A DNA stretch of 64,000 nt from Malachius bipustulatus (taxonomy: Eukaryota; Arthropoda; Insecta; Coleoptera; Melyridae): NCBI GenBank assembly GCA_910589415.1, contig OU342630.1, positions 44,052,012 through 44,116,011 on the forward strand, written 5' to 3'. The position numbers and the translations under genes are program-made. Below, piece after piece: positions 36,818-49,444 of this stretch. Position 1 is the first letter of the stretch. Every line of letters begins with the position of its first letter. The notes under the pieces are model-generated. The model was not told the DNA's origin and made no database searches. It saw nothing but the letters and a program-made list of their open reading frames with translations.

Positions 36818-38353
36818 GTGATAACTCCGAAGAGATTCAACGATGTATACTTCTACGACACTCCCCCCATTCGTTGTTCGCCTTCAACCCCATCTGGTGG
36901 TATTCAAAGCCTCAGCCCCAGAGAACCAACCGGCGACTGCTACGACGTCCCTCCAAAGGCTATTCCTGTAACTAATGAAGGCTTTAGAAACTGTCCACGA
37001 TGTTCTCCGGCTCCCTCATGTGTCTCCCCCATCAGCCGGGATAGCAGGGACTCTTGTGAAGCTTACGACATCCCTCGACCCCTCGCCAACCACCACAACC
37101 AACTCACACCTTCTAGCTCGGCAAGTTCTCTAACCGCCGACTCGCTGAGCTCATCTAATAGGAGTAGTCTGGCTAATATGCCGGATTATGATATTCCCAA
37201 ACCGGCTGCAAGGGTCCCGCATATTCTTTACCATCCCCTTCATAGCACAGACGTGAATTTGAGCAATTTAAAGGAGCTTCCTTTGGAACTAGGATCGGCC
37301 CTTGAAACTTTAGAGAGGTTACAGACTGAAACAACAAGTGCAATTTCAAAATTACTGGGATTTGTGGTTGGACCGCAATGGAGAACTAAAGAAAAATTAG
37401 AAAATAATCTTATGGATATAAAATTGTATGTTACTAGGTTACAAACGTCCCTTCACGATCTAGCAGAGTTTAGCGAAGGTACTTTGGGTAATGCGACGAA
37501 AGCTTCTGATAAAAATCTATGTTTAAAATTGCAACCTTTGGTGATAGCTCTCAAAAGATCCGACGCATTAGTAAATGAGGCTTGTGATAAACTTAAAGAT
37601 CATGGTTGGAATATCGACATACTTTCAAGACAAGCTGACGATGATAAGGCAAAACCAGACGAATTGGAGCACTTAGTAGCTTGCACGAGAGCGCTAACCG
37701 AAGATATCAGACAAGTAGCATCCTTCATACAAGGAAACGGCCTACTGCTTTTCAAAAGAGAACCGAACACCAACAACAATGAAATAGCGGAAGATTACGA
37801 TTACGTTCACCTAAATACGAAAGATGCAATGTCTAAGAAACATGCTGAAATTAGGGATGCTCTACCAACCGAACTGAAGAAAGGTTATGATAACTTGGTG
37901 AAGCAAGCCGATAATGTTGCAGTTGACAACGAAAGGCCTGCCTTGGATGCCGATGATAAACAACTGTTAACGTTTTTTGCTGCTCAAGGTGTTACACATC
38001 ATACAAATTTAACACAAGCAATTGATGCTTTCTTATTGACTGTCGAACATAATCAGCCGCCGAAAATTTTCTTGGCTCATGGTAAATTTGTTGTCCTTAG
38101 TGCTCATAAATTAGTTCATATTGGTGATACCGTGCACAGGAACATTTCTTGTAAAGATATAAAAGAACGCGCTTTAAATTGCTCAAATGCTTTAGCTGAT
38201 GCTTTGGCAACCTGTGTCAACAAAACGAAACAAGCAGCTTTGCAATTTCCTTCGGTGACTGCAGTTCAGGAAATGGTAGACTCTGTTGTTGACATATCAT
38301 ATTCGGCACGAGATCTGAAAGTTACTCTTGTACAAGCAGCGCATCCTGCGTAA
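36818..38353 (+). CDS. p130CAS: p130Cas adaptor, terminal coding exon (substrate, four-helix and FAT-like domains)
   Basis: The exon begins right after TTCTAG in phase 0 and encodes 511 residues to TAA. Counting from the exon start, VITPKRFNDVYFYD matches the conserved V-x-x-P-x-R segment. YDxP motifs at Tyr 13, 42, 83 and 124 are the Src/Abl phosphorylation and Crk SH2 docking type. Residues 97-120 are Ser-rich. About 149-314 form the serine-rich four-helix bundle, ending ASFIQGNGLLLFKR. EDYDYVHL at 325-332 is the Src-family SH2/SH3 docking site. About 378-509 form the FAT-like C-terminal domain (IFLAHGKFVVLSAHKLVHIGD). The protein scaffolds integrin and kinase signalling at adhesions. Only four YxxP sites are present, against about fifteen in vertebrate p130Cas. 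Confidence 0.95.
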   Translation: MITPKRFNDVYFYDTPPIRCSPSTPSGGIQSLSPREPTGDCYDVPPKAIPVTNEGFRNCPRCSPAPSCVSPISRDSRDSCEAYDIPRPLANHHNQLTPSSSASSLTADSLSSSNRSSLANMPDYDIPKPAARVPHILYHPLHSTDVNLSNLKELPLELGSALETLERLQTETTSAISKLLGFVVGPQWRTKEKLENNLMDIKLYVTRLQTSLHDLAEFSEGTLGNATKASDKNLCLKLQPLVIALKRSDALVNEACDKLKDHGWNIDILSRQADDDKAKPDELEHLVACTRALTEDIRQVASFIQGNGLLLFKREPNTNNNEIAEDYDYVHLNTKDAMSKKHAEIRDALPTELKKGYDNLVKQADNVAVDNERPALDADDKQLLTFFAAQGVTHHTNLTQAIDAFLLTVEHNQPPKIFLAHGKFVVLSAHKLVHIGDTVHRNISCKDIKERALNCSNALADALATCVNKTKQAALQFPSVTAVQEMVDSVVDISYSARDLKVTLVQAAHPA

Positions 38354-38925
38354 CAAAGGGCTGATTAAAAGTTAAGGTACTTATCTACTAAAGTATTTTA
38401 TAATCTTGAAAATAAATTTGATTACAACTTATATATTTAGACTGTAAGAATTATTATGAGTATGTACTAAGTCACGAAAAGTGAGATTTTTTAGCCTCTC
38501 AGCCGAGTGTAAGTTTCTCGATACATTAAGGGTATAAATATGGTAGAGTTGAAACACATCATTACCCTCTTAAAATGTTAGTGACTGGAAAAGGAGATTT
38601 TAATATTTGTATTTTAGCTGCTTGAAATTTCTTATATCAATTAAAATTAATTTGTTTTTTTTTCACTCTCCATTTGAAGTATTATAGTATGGTTTGAAAA
38701 AATTGCAGTAATTGGGTAGGTATGTCAAAAGCAGTTAAAGTAAATTTGTTAAAATCTAGAGTTGAAGAAATGTCATTGCTAACTCTACCATGTATTTCCT
38801 ATATAATAATTTTATTTGCCATGTTTATTTGCATTTTTCATTTCGTTTATTTAATTTCCTTATGTACATATTATTTTATTGTAAGTTATTTTCCTTTTGA
38901 GTAAATAAACTTTACACACAATTTT
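38354..38925 (+). other. probable 3' UTR of p130Cas
   Basis: AATAAA signals occur at 38411-38416 and 38904-38909, so short and long 3' ends are possible. TGTACATA at 38863-38870 fits the Pumilio recognition motif TGTANATA and lies in the long form only. T-rich sequence follows the distal signal. Transcript ends are inferred, not seen. Confidence 0.55.
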
Positions 38926-40224
38926 TTTTATTTTTTTTTATTTTACTATTTTACGACTTATGGTGACATAATAGATCTAGCATGATTGTATTTATTGATA
39001 ATGATGGGAAAGGTAGATGCATCACACAAGCATAAAAATGAACTCCGTATCATATTCTAAAACTAACACCAGAAACGCACACCACCGCACATGCAACACC
39101 AAGTTCCTGCACTTCAGCTGCGTCTTCCAAATAGATTCAAGTAATATTAGAGAAATCCTCTAAGCGTTTCCAAGTGGGTGCTTGGCGAAATTGTCATCTG
39201 GTTGACGCCAGTTGAATGAACCACTTGATAATATTTTGGCCAAAAAACTTTCGCTGCTAATTCACTAGATTTTAAACGATTTGTTCTGTACTGATCGCAT
39301 TTTGGAAAATGTCTCTTCTATTATTTGAATCTGTCTGGTTCACCGTGAAAGTAGGTAAGGTATCACTGGCGTGTCAAAATATTCATTAAGCCGTCGAAGA
39401 ATTAAATTTCTTACATGACTTGGAAGTTGCAACTCGGCGCCAAAACCCGTGGAATTTTCGCGGGGGGTATTATACCAACTGCACCATGAAGAGCAGAAGA
39501 ACATTGGAGTATGTATTATTATAACAGAACTAAGAAATGCAGTATCCATAAAACTTTTTGCAATAAAATAGTTCGATGTTAAAAAAAATCCTTCAGTTAT
39601 AGTCATATATTGACATCTTTACTAACTAATAAATTCTCTAATTACATAACGTCCTTTCTGTATTTGTTATACAGCTTGGCAGCTTTTTCCTTGCAGTAGT
39701 CAGGTATAAGTTGAGACTGAAAAAGAAGGCTAACAAACAAGTTAATCTAAATTTTCACTAATAAATAATTCAGCGAAAAATTGCTGACAATAGTCCCATT
39801 TTACAGTCGGGCAACATTATGGTTATTGTTAACAGTTCCATATTTTTCTCTCTTACACTATTATACCAAGTACCTACTGCAAAGTTATTACTTCAGGATG
39901 CTGCAAATAAAAAGTGGCCTGAATGTATTACATGCATATTAAGAATTCTGACCCTTTGATCTATTTTACATCAATACTTTTCAAAAATTAAATTTTCAAA
40001 TTAACTCCTCAATATTTCGACAAGCATCGAAATCCTGATGGATAGTCATCGTGAGGTGCCATTTTGCGTTGTCCTATGCTCGTGTTAAATTTTGAGTAAC
40101 ACTTTCTAAATGGAAATTATGTTATTTTTTGGGTCGACATATTTTCCTTGGTGCCTTTAAGATTTTAATATTAACCACGTAAATTCTAAGAAAGAAAATA
40201 AAACTTTTGTGATTATATTGCTTT
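38926..40224. other. intergenic, nothing recognised
   Basis: No supported coding sequence; the frames are short and lack domains. Confidence 0.4.
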
Positions 40225-40239
40225 TTTTATTCAGTCGTA

Positions 40240-40362
40240 AAAAAAAAATTTTGGCCCCGGCTGCTTCACAGCAGTCGTTAAGTTACGTCAGAGGCCCTTG
40301 AGGCTACTTGAAAACTTCTGACACTTGGGCTTTACCACAGCCATAAGATATTTATTTTTTTA
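40240..40362 (+). mobile_element. 5'-truncated short non-LTR retroelement with 15-bp target duplication
   Basis: It carries the 3' part of the family seen at 2858 and 19571, from GGCTGCTTCACAGCAG to the TTTATTTTTT tail. Perfect 15-bp direct repeats TTTTATTCAGTCGTA flank it (40225-40239, 40363-40377). An A run and an unrelated TTTTGG precede the truncated body. Confidence 0.85.
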
Positions 40363-40377
40363 TTTTATTCAGTCGTA

Positions 40378-43300
40378 TAAAACATGGAGTATATGGCACG
40401 AGTTGAACATCAAACTGTACAATGAAAAATTATTTAAAAAACAGCCTCGAGCAAAATTATTTAAATTATTTGAATTTAAAATCGGCTTTTCCACGCTCCA
40501 CTTGCTTTTGGTTTCTACATTTCACAGTCTTAAGAAAATTTCACATTTGCAACACATCTTTGGAGAGTATACCTAAATATGAACCCTTCCTGATAATATT
40601 ATGATATATATTCTTTCTATCCCTTGCTGATATTGTATTCTTTTTATGAATGGAAGTATGTTTTTCATAAACAGAGTGAGAATTTTTCTTTGACATCGGA
40701 ATGTTGACACGTGCGGGAGGGAGAATTCGCTACGAAGCTCTCACTCCTACACATGATGAAATTTCCCCGCCAATGCTAACGAATGCGAACGTTCGTCAGA
40801 AGAGTAACTTAGCATTACTAATTTATCAGCAATTCGCAAAAGATCTTAAATATCTTACGATATGATTACTTATTTGATAATATAGTACAAGAAAAGGAAT
40901 CATTTTCTTTTGCATTTTAGCAATTTTAATAATCGAAGTTCAATAAATCTGTTAGGAGTAGTGTTCTTGTTTTACAGCAATTTTTGGATAAATAATTAAC
41001 GAGGACATAGCAAAAATGGTGTACCAAGCCTCAAAAAAGTCATGCACGTATTAAAAAATTAAAATAAAGTGTGAGCTCTGGATCTTTATGTGGAGATGAA
41101 CTGCACAAGATCATAAAGTTCAGGGCTCAAACATTTTACTTTTTTTTTCCTTTCACGGAATATCCTACCCAAGCTAAAAGAAGTGATTGTTTATTCAAGC
41201 AACTTTTCGATCTACATACCTATAAATTTATTTTTGCGAAAACCGCAGTATTTTTAGAGTACCTACACACGATATATCCATGTTGTTAATATGACCATAA
41301 CTGACGGAAATACATATAGGTAATACATAATACATGAGATGATCAAAGACTGTAAAAATAAAAATTTGTTTTCTTGACTAATGATCCTATTATTATATTG
41401 TATTGTTGTATACTTAGATTTTTATTTTTCAATGCTAAGATTACTTTACAATGGAAATACAATAAAAAAATTAAACTAGTTCTTAGATATAAATTGCAAT
41501 AAATTTAAATTTAAATTGCACAATTATTAAACTAGACTAAATTAATTTATTCAGTTCAGAACCAGGAAAATTGCAATTTTTGCTCAACTTAACAATTATT
41601 ATAAAATTTGACAAATTATTATTGTTGTCTGACGTTCTGAAATGTCTGAGCTGTCTGACTATGCATACTTCAATTTTTTAAGATTGAAGAAATAAATAAG
41701 TAGGTAATTGCAATTCTCCAGTTTTGAACTGTTTGGTGGCTATGCGAGATGTAATAATAGTATTATTGTGAACTGTGACAAAGCCAAGTATTGTAAGTTG
41801 TTAAATAACCAAAATGTTGATATGGAGGAAGATATTTGTTATACTTTAAAATTTAGTCTACCTTTAAAATGCACCATCATTATTACCATCTACTAATTCT
41901 ACTATAACATCGTTTTTCTTTCACAGCAGTAATAACATGCCTACTTTAAAAAATTATCTTTCTGTCGAAGTACAAAAGTTTAAAACTTATTGTAACATCT
42001 ACAAGAAAAAGTCTAAAAGTAAACATAATTTTGAAATATTTTTGGTAATTTATAATATAGTAAAAAATATAGCAAAATATTTTAGTAAAAAACAGCTTAA
42101 ATCAGTGGAACTGTCAATACAAATAGTTAGGGAATCATACGAGTATCATAAGTACCTACGAGTATAATCATATTATCTATTTATGCAAGATAATTACAGT
42201 GGGGTAGCTTCAGATTTGGGGCCACCCCGCCAAATGTGTTTGGCGGGCCCCCACTTAAAGTTATCTTTATTGGTGGTTCGTGGATTGTGTAGAAAACAAG
42301 TCTTAATAAGTCTCAAACAATTTTTTTTAATCTACAACCCTATATTTTTGAAAACATAAATTCTTGTCTGTATTTGAAAATTATCTGTCATGGATGAAGA
42401 TGTAGTTCCCTATATCACATCAATAGGTACTTTCCACCCCCCTTCCATTCAACTTTATCATCTAAATTTATCATCACTTTAAAACTAGGCATTAGGCCCA
42501 ATTAATAATGCATTAGAAACACAAATTTGTAGATTTGCTGCTGCCCGTTCTGACTCAGAGAGATAAAAACGGTAAATGAAAAAATAAAATAATTTTGCAT
42601 ATCATGTGACTAATTCTTTGAGAGTTCAGGTTGAATATTTACTGTAAACAGTGTGACTTATGATCTTACTGCCATGTTTTCTGACACTCACTTGGGTATA
42701 ACTCGAACATGGTTGAAAGGGTAGCAAAACGCTTTCCAAGTTTTCGAGTTCTATTTCATGGAAATTAAAAACTATAGTATAACGTGATTAAAAATTTTCA
42801 TTATTCGGTCATCCTGTACTTACTGATAGTTTTTCATTTACATGGAATAGAACTTGAAAAGTTATAGGGACATGTGAACCGTTTTGTTGCATCTTCAACC
42901 GTTTTCAAATTATACCTTCACGTATAAAAACTGGTGGGATCTGAAAATGGACACACGTCGTAAATATTCATAATGGTTTCTGAAAAAATTAGTCATAGGT
43001 ACATGTATGATATGCAAAATTATTTTATCTTTCAGCTGGTACCATTTTTACCAATCCAAGTCAGCATGGAAAACGGCATCAGTAAGTTTGTTCTTTTCAA
43101 TGAATTAGCCATTCAGATTAGAACAACTTCTGATCAAAATTATCAACCAAATTATATAGGTATGTGAAATTCGCTTTGTTTTATAGAAAATATTTACACT
43201 TCAAGTTTTTATAAGTAAAACTTAATTGGACAAATACATCTTCATTGCTTCTTAAAGAAAAATCGACATTCTGAATGAATGATAAAAAATATTATTAGAT

Positions 43301-44705
43301 ATCCTTGACTTTGAGATTTTTAAAGAGGATTGCGGTTTTAAAGATTCTTCAAATGGTTTGTTGTTATTAACTTGCAATAATTGATAAATGTGCCTGTAGT
43401 AAATAAAACCCGAATACCTCAAAGCTAGTGACACCGTGAAATTTAGATCGCTGTATAATTTTTTTCTCTCTACAGCTACATTGTACCTACTTGAAACAGT
43501 TCTAAACAAAGTCTTCCTCCAAATCATACTGCTTAATAAATTACTTAAATTCTTATGATCTCATTCTGAACTAAGCTAGATATGCTGATTTCTCACAGTA
43601 AGCGCACAAATTTTCTTTATCTAAGATTTTAGTTCGCGATTTGTATGATTGTTTTTGTGAATTTTTCTGATAATTAATATTTAGTAAATATTGATGAAAT
43701 GATGGACTCTATGCATGGTTGTGCGAGTGTTTTCGAAAATTAATGAAAGTTTGTAGAAATGTTAAGCATAATCTTAAAGTACATTTATGTATTAAGGACT
43801 TGTTTGGTATAAAAAGGCGACGGGGTTTCAAAAATTTCTTAAATCTTTACCTCAAAATTCTTATTGTGTACCACTTGTGCCCCTATAGTATTTTTGAATT
43901 TTTTCGGATTTATATAGGTAAATGTTTTCTTCTTTAATGAAACAACATAATTAACTCAATCCTGTGCTAGTTATCTCTAATCGTTTCTCAAATACTCATT
44001 TATTTAAAAACAATAAATTCGAGTATAAAAAAAATAACATTTTCAACATTTTCACGTAATTACAATAACATGTCATCTATCTAACTACAAATAAAAATAT
44101 AGCTGTCTTATTATACCTAATAATAATTTACGATTTCTAACAAGCTCCAAAAAGTATACCTAACCGTATAAAGTTTTTAGTTCCAAAACATCTGAGGTTC
44201 TAAAGGAAATTAAACTTTGACCCATGGTAAATTTGAGAAATTTTGGTAATTGCCGTCATGAGTGTACATATTATTACCTTCTTTGATAAGTTTTATATAA
44301 TTATAACTTAGACTACGTTAAAAATTACAATCGCCTATACTAATTTATAACACACTTTTAATATTTATTAGTCAGGACCGCGGAAAATTGCAATTTATCT
44401 AAACTGTTTACACCTACTGTAACAGTACCTACACCAAAAAATTTAGAAAGACCATAAATCTGGTTCTGATAGTATGATAATAATTTCCTCTAAAATTGAG
44501 GAAATTATTAAAATTTGATAAATTGCAATTGACTGCAGTTTTGAACTATTATTATAGCTGACGAATATTACAAAAATAGTGATATTTGGTTTATTCATAT
44601 AGGTAGGTACCTAACAAAAGGCTATAACATTATCATGTTATTTGTTATATCATTATTAATATAGTATAATATTATAAAATGTATAATATATAAGTAGTAG
44701 ATATA
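40378..44705. other. intergenic stretch with a weak hairpin, no gene
   Basis: A degraded inverted repeat lies at about 42705-42915 (CATGGTTGAAAG... against its complement, with shared GAGTTCTATTTCATG / CATGGAATAGAACTTG). A GC-rich patch with GGCCACCCCGCC / GGCGGGCCCCC lies at 42220-42253. Small frames at 41708 and 41937 follow a good acceptor-like tract but show no recognised domain. Confidence 0.35.
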
Positions 44706-45233
44706 CAGGTGTCCTAAAAATGGCATAAACACTCTTCAGTACCTCAGTACCTACGTCATTGACGTGTCATCAAGAAGGCACGAAAAAATGGTAAAAAAAA
44801 GTTTTCTAAATTAATCGAGACATGAAGAAGTAAAGCTGAGAACTCAAATTAACTAATATTGGTGACAGTTTCAAAGAATTCGTTTTCCTTAAAATAGAGA
44901 TTACGGCATCTCGTTTCAAATTTCAAATAAAAATTTATTTGTTTGAAACGAGATTAGCTTTAATAATAATTTGAATATAAGAAAACTGAAGTTATTTTGG
45001 TTTCAAATAAATAAAATTTTTATTTGAAATTTGAAACGAGACGCCGTAATCTCTATTTTAAGAAAAACAAATTCTTTGAAACTGTCATCAATATTAAATA
45101 ATTTGAGTTCTCAACTTTACCTCCTCTTCATATCTTGGTCACTTTGGGAGAGATATTTTTATGTGACTCCTTGACGACCTCTCTCTGAAGGATCTCTAGT
45201 GAAGAGTTTTTAAGTCATTTTCTGGACACCATG
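44706..45233. mobile_element. palindromic foldback MITE, TA-flanked (528 bp)
   Basis: CAGGTGTCC at the left pairs with GGACACCATG at the right, both next to TA. The inner arms share long complements such as AAATAGAGATTACGGC and TTTCAAATTTCAAATAAAAA, with the centre near 44970. Imperfect arms suggest moderate age. Confidence 0.75.
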
Positions 45234-45235
45234 TA

Positions 45236-48200
45236 TGCTATTTGCTATAATATTATTAGTAATGTTATATATCAAATCATTATAAAATATTCAGTCCTAC
45301 CTATTTTAATTTTCCCAAATGGTTCCCCAAATGGTTTGGGTGAATGTACCTACCTAGTTAAAAGAGTTATTTAATGCTGAGAGTGATTGACATTAATAAC
45401 ACAAAAAAGAGAAGTTACGAATGCCCAAAAAGTTTATTAGAAATGTACAAAATTGTTAATCTTGTTTATTTTATTTCAATTTTATTTCAATCAAGTATTT
45501 TTTTCAAAATTTGAAGCTATTATAAGAACTAATGTTATTTCACAAAAAAAGGTATAATAATAAATTCCTCTTTAAAATATTAATAATTAGAAATTCTCGT
45601 GTTTCTCCATCTATTTGTATACCTACCTAACTATTATTAGTATTACGAAAAAGTCCTATATCGTAAAATGTTGCTTTACTTTAATATTAATTGTTGCGTA
45701 GCAACAGTGCAACGACTTGTTTAAATTAAATAAATAAAAAAATTTAAATAAATAAAAATTAAATACCTATAAGTATATAAAATTAAAATTTCGGTGACTG
45801 TTGCTAGGTGAGTGATGGCTTAAGGAATGATGGCTGTTTCTACCAATACTTTTTATTATTGTGGGTAACTTTGTAGAAGTAGAAGATATAGAACTAAATG
45901 ATGAAAATTCAAACATGAAGTGTTCTTATTGATCGGTTTAGTAACTATTACGGCAACGAATCATTGAATAATTTTATCAACTTTTGCGTTCTTAAATACA
46001 ACATCTTTAGAGGTAAATAACTTTTTTATGATTTTAAAAGGTACGTAATAGGTTAACAGATATAGTCCACAACTTTTTGGAAATACTTTTCAATGCAAAG
46101 GTTAACAAAATTACTTTTAACTCGAAATCTTTTCACCAAACCTTTGGGGAGCTCTATACTCTTCCGTTGTGTTCTTTCGCATAGGTACCATAGGATGTCT
46201 CATTGGTTAGAATTTTAGCGAAAACTACTTAGAAAAAGGATAATAATTAGGTATACTGGCTGACCATTAATGATAAAATTATTGAGGTTAGCAAAAAATA
46301 TAAAAAATCAAACTTACTTGGTTTCTCTATGACATAAATTGAACGGTCAAATTTCGGGATTCCATTCAACAAAATTAGATTTGAAAAGTTTTTCTTCTAT
46401 ATGCAAGGCCATGGGCAAATGTTTTCAACTCGCTTAAACGTTTTCAAACATTAATGATCACCCGGTAAATTAATAAGTTTTATTAAATCATAGACAAGCA
46501 AAAAGCAAAATAAACTATTTTTCTTCTGGTCACTATTTCTTGAATTATATTGCTAGCATGATTATTATCAGCTGAGTTTTTTCTTAAGTTTATGTAAAAT
46601 CATTTTTGATTTAGACAGTTTCAAGTAGTCACCTAATTGTAGTGTAGTACTACCTACTGATACCATTTTATGGTCGGCAACAGGGTAACCATTTATGCAC
46701 TACATAAAAGCCATTCTTCTTTCTAAACTAGCACTTTCAATTACCGAATAAATGACAGGAATTTTGGGGGTCGTAAATTATTATTATATTAAATATGAAA
46801 TCTCACATAGATGGAACTATAATAATTATTATTATGTCAAAATACAACTACCTATATTTATTGCAGCGCGATAATTTTATTTTAATTGTGCCAAATTTTG
46901 AAAAAAATAAAAATAGAGATTGCCTTATTAGGTTAGGCGTACTAACCAATGGAACATACTGTACCTACTTATAAGAGTTAGTTTGAGGTTTATACATTTC
47001 ACATCCAAACCTTAATATGTATTTGTAAATTCCTTTTAAAAATCATTTGAATTCTGAAGCTTAGCAAATAATTTTATTGTTATTTTTAAGCAACTTACTA
47101 AGATTGAAATAATGTAAGAATGTGCTAGAATAAGAAGAGTTAAAATTGTAGAACATATCATCTTTTGAAAATTCTAAATACGAAACTATAACACCTGAAA
47201 GAGAAACCATAAATCTTATATTTTTATAATAAAAGATTCTACTGTTATCTAAAATGTCCAAAAACATAAACTTAATTTTAGATAATAGTTTTATCTTCTA
47301 AGTCTATAGGCATTTTGAATAAAAATTAGGCCTCTTGCCATTTTTTGACACTAGTGGCTTAATGTTTTATTCGGTGTTCTATTCTCAGGATTTGTTAACA
47401 AACTTCTGGGCAAACGAAACGAAATCAAAAAATATAATCAAAATTTAGGATTAAGGATTCTCAAAATCAAAATTCGTTTGTAAGGATATATTTCTCAGGG
47501 ATAATGGTGCTTTTAGGCGGTCATTGCAAGGTGAAAGGATTCTGTTTTCGGACAGATACTGTCAAGTTCAGTTGTTCAAAGCTGCAGTTGATTACGATTT
47601 ACCCTAATTTGTTAATGAAGGAATCTTATCGGCTTGAGATCTTTTACAGAGCTGACACATCTTGAGCAGTATTAGGTGACTTATTAATAAATAATAATAT
47701 AAAATGTAATGCAATATGCTGTTCTGAACAACTGCCCTGAGTATTTGTCTATATTATGTGGTTTATTTTTCAACCTATATAAGTATTATATTATATTGTC
47801 TCGTTAAACTAGAATTGAGAAATTTTTTTACATGATCGGCAGATGTTCAATAAGAAGTGGAAGTATTTTTTTACAAATTTCATGCACCTCTGTTTCCAAG
47901 CTTCAATATTACTTATTAATTGGATAATATAAAATATCCCATAAGTGAATTCAAAATTTTTCTCTCTTATTGAGTTGAAGAAGAATGAATCGAAAAATAA
48001 CTACAATCCTTTATTGTGATTCTTATATAATCCACAACAAAGTGCCTTGTTGGTTATTATGTCTTATACATATAGGGATATTTTATAAAGTCTGCATCTT
48101 AAATTCAGTTTTTAAAGTAAATTCTTCATACTACTCATTAGGTTCACATTTTCAGTATTTCTATAATTTGAATAATCATACATTTTCCATTTATTGCTAT

Positions 48201-48278
48201 TCTGTTCAGTTCACTGTACCGCCTTTAGGTGTAAATTAATTTTGTAAATTCCTAATACGTTTCTTTAATACTGTTATG
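45236..48278. other. intergenic, nothing recognised
   Basis: AT-rich sequence with no supported gene, RNA gene or repeat. Confidence 0.4.
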
Positions 48279-48441
48279 TCCGTATTCATCAAACTTCAAA
48301 ATATAACTCTGGGGTTATATTTTGAATTTTCTGACCGCTGATTGGTCTAATGCTCAAAGCCTACGAACGCTACGAATTTTAAACCAATGACATGTTCCAA
48401 AATATAACCCCAGGGGTTAAATATATTGATGAATACGGGCC
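48279..48441. mobile_element. small hairpin MITE related to the TGCCCGTATTCA family
   Basis: CCGTATTCATCAAACTTCAA and TTGATGAATACGGG form the ends. The inner arms pair through AAATATAAC-CTGGGGTTATAT. The terminal CCGTATTCA is shared with the elements at 12144 and 16435, but the interior is different. Confidence 0.6.
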
Positions 48442-49444
48442 TGAGTGATAAAATAGCTCGTCTTGTCGGAGAAAAAGCGCACAAATCCAATAAAAAAATC
48501 TACGCACAAGGAAAAGCACACAATGTGTATCAGCCGCTCGCAGCGTGTCGAAGTTTGTTTATTTGCATGGGGTGTATATTCTAAACAAAAATATCCTGAT
48601 TCATGTGTAACATAATTTTTATACGTATAGGGACGGCCTATTTGTTAAGTTTAGCTAAAGTAAGAGGAAAAGCTTTTTTTTTGGATTTTAATACTGTTAT
48701 ATTGTTATTTTTGATTTGTTTCAAATATAAGATTTTTTTAAAACTTAAAACAAAATATTTATGGTCAGTATTATGAAAAATTAAAATGTTCCTTCACAGT
48801 TAGATGTCATTTAGTCGCATATTTGGACATTTTTATACGTGACATGTAACTTTAAAAAATTCTTGATAATACCGGTCATTAGAGTCAAAATTCCTTACAG
48901 AATTTGTGAGAGATTTAAAAATAGTCAAAAAAAGTGATAACATCTTGTAATATTATTCTATAATTGTTATTATTAACGTTATTTTATTTGAAAAGGTAAA
49001 GATGAATGTTTAACTGTAATGCATAATCTCCATCGGTACTTGAAAAGTAAACAAAAATTAACGCACAAGATTTGAAACGCACATTGTATAAAAATTTTGA
49101 TACACCGGTTTCTAAACGAAGAAATTTGGCCAGGATTTTTAGTTTTGATTATACAAGACATGCGCAATAAAATAAACAAAATACTGTAGATTTTTGTGAT
49201 ACAGACTTATTTTAGGAAAACAACGCACAATTAGTGCCTTTCTTTCCAATACGCTTCATATTTTTCGCTTGTCAACTTTTATCACAAAATAAATGAAGAC
49301 TTAATTTTAACTTATGCTTATATGGTAAATTCTGTTATTACTTGGAATGTTGTAGCCAAATTCAAGTTGTCTCATATAATTTTATCTCATCACAAGGGTT
49401 TACCCAATTGTTTTCACAAAACATGTTCACAAATACTCTCTATA
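48442..49444. repeat. region with scattered CGCACA motifs leading into the satellite
   Basis: GCGCACA / CGCACAA strings recur irregularly (48476, 48512, 49060, 49077, 49223), probably decayed monomers of the adjacent array. No gene. Confidence 0.4.

Noticed and set aside
41708..42167. Small gene with an acceptor-like tract before ATG at 41938
   Set aside because: The polypyrimidine tract is good, but the short Lys-rich product has no recognisable family and no partner exon was found.
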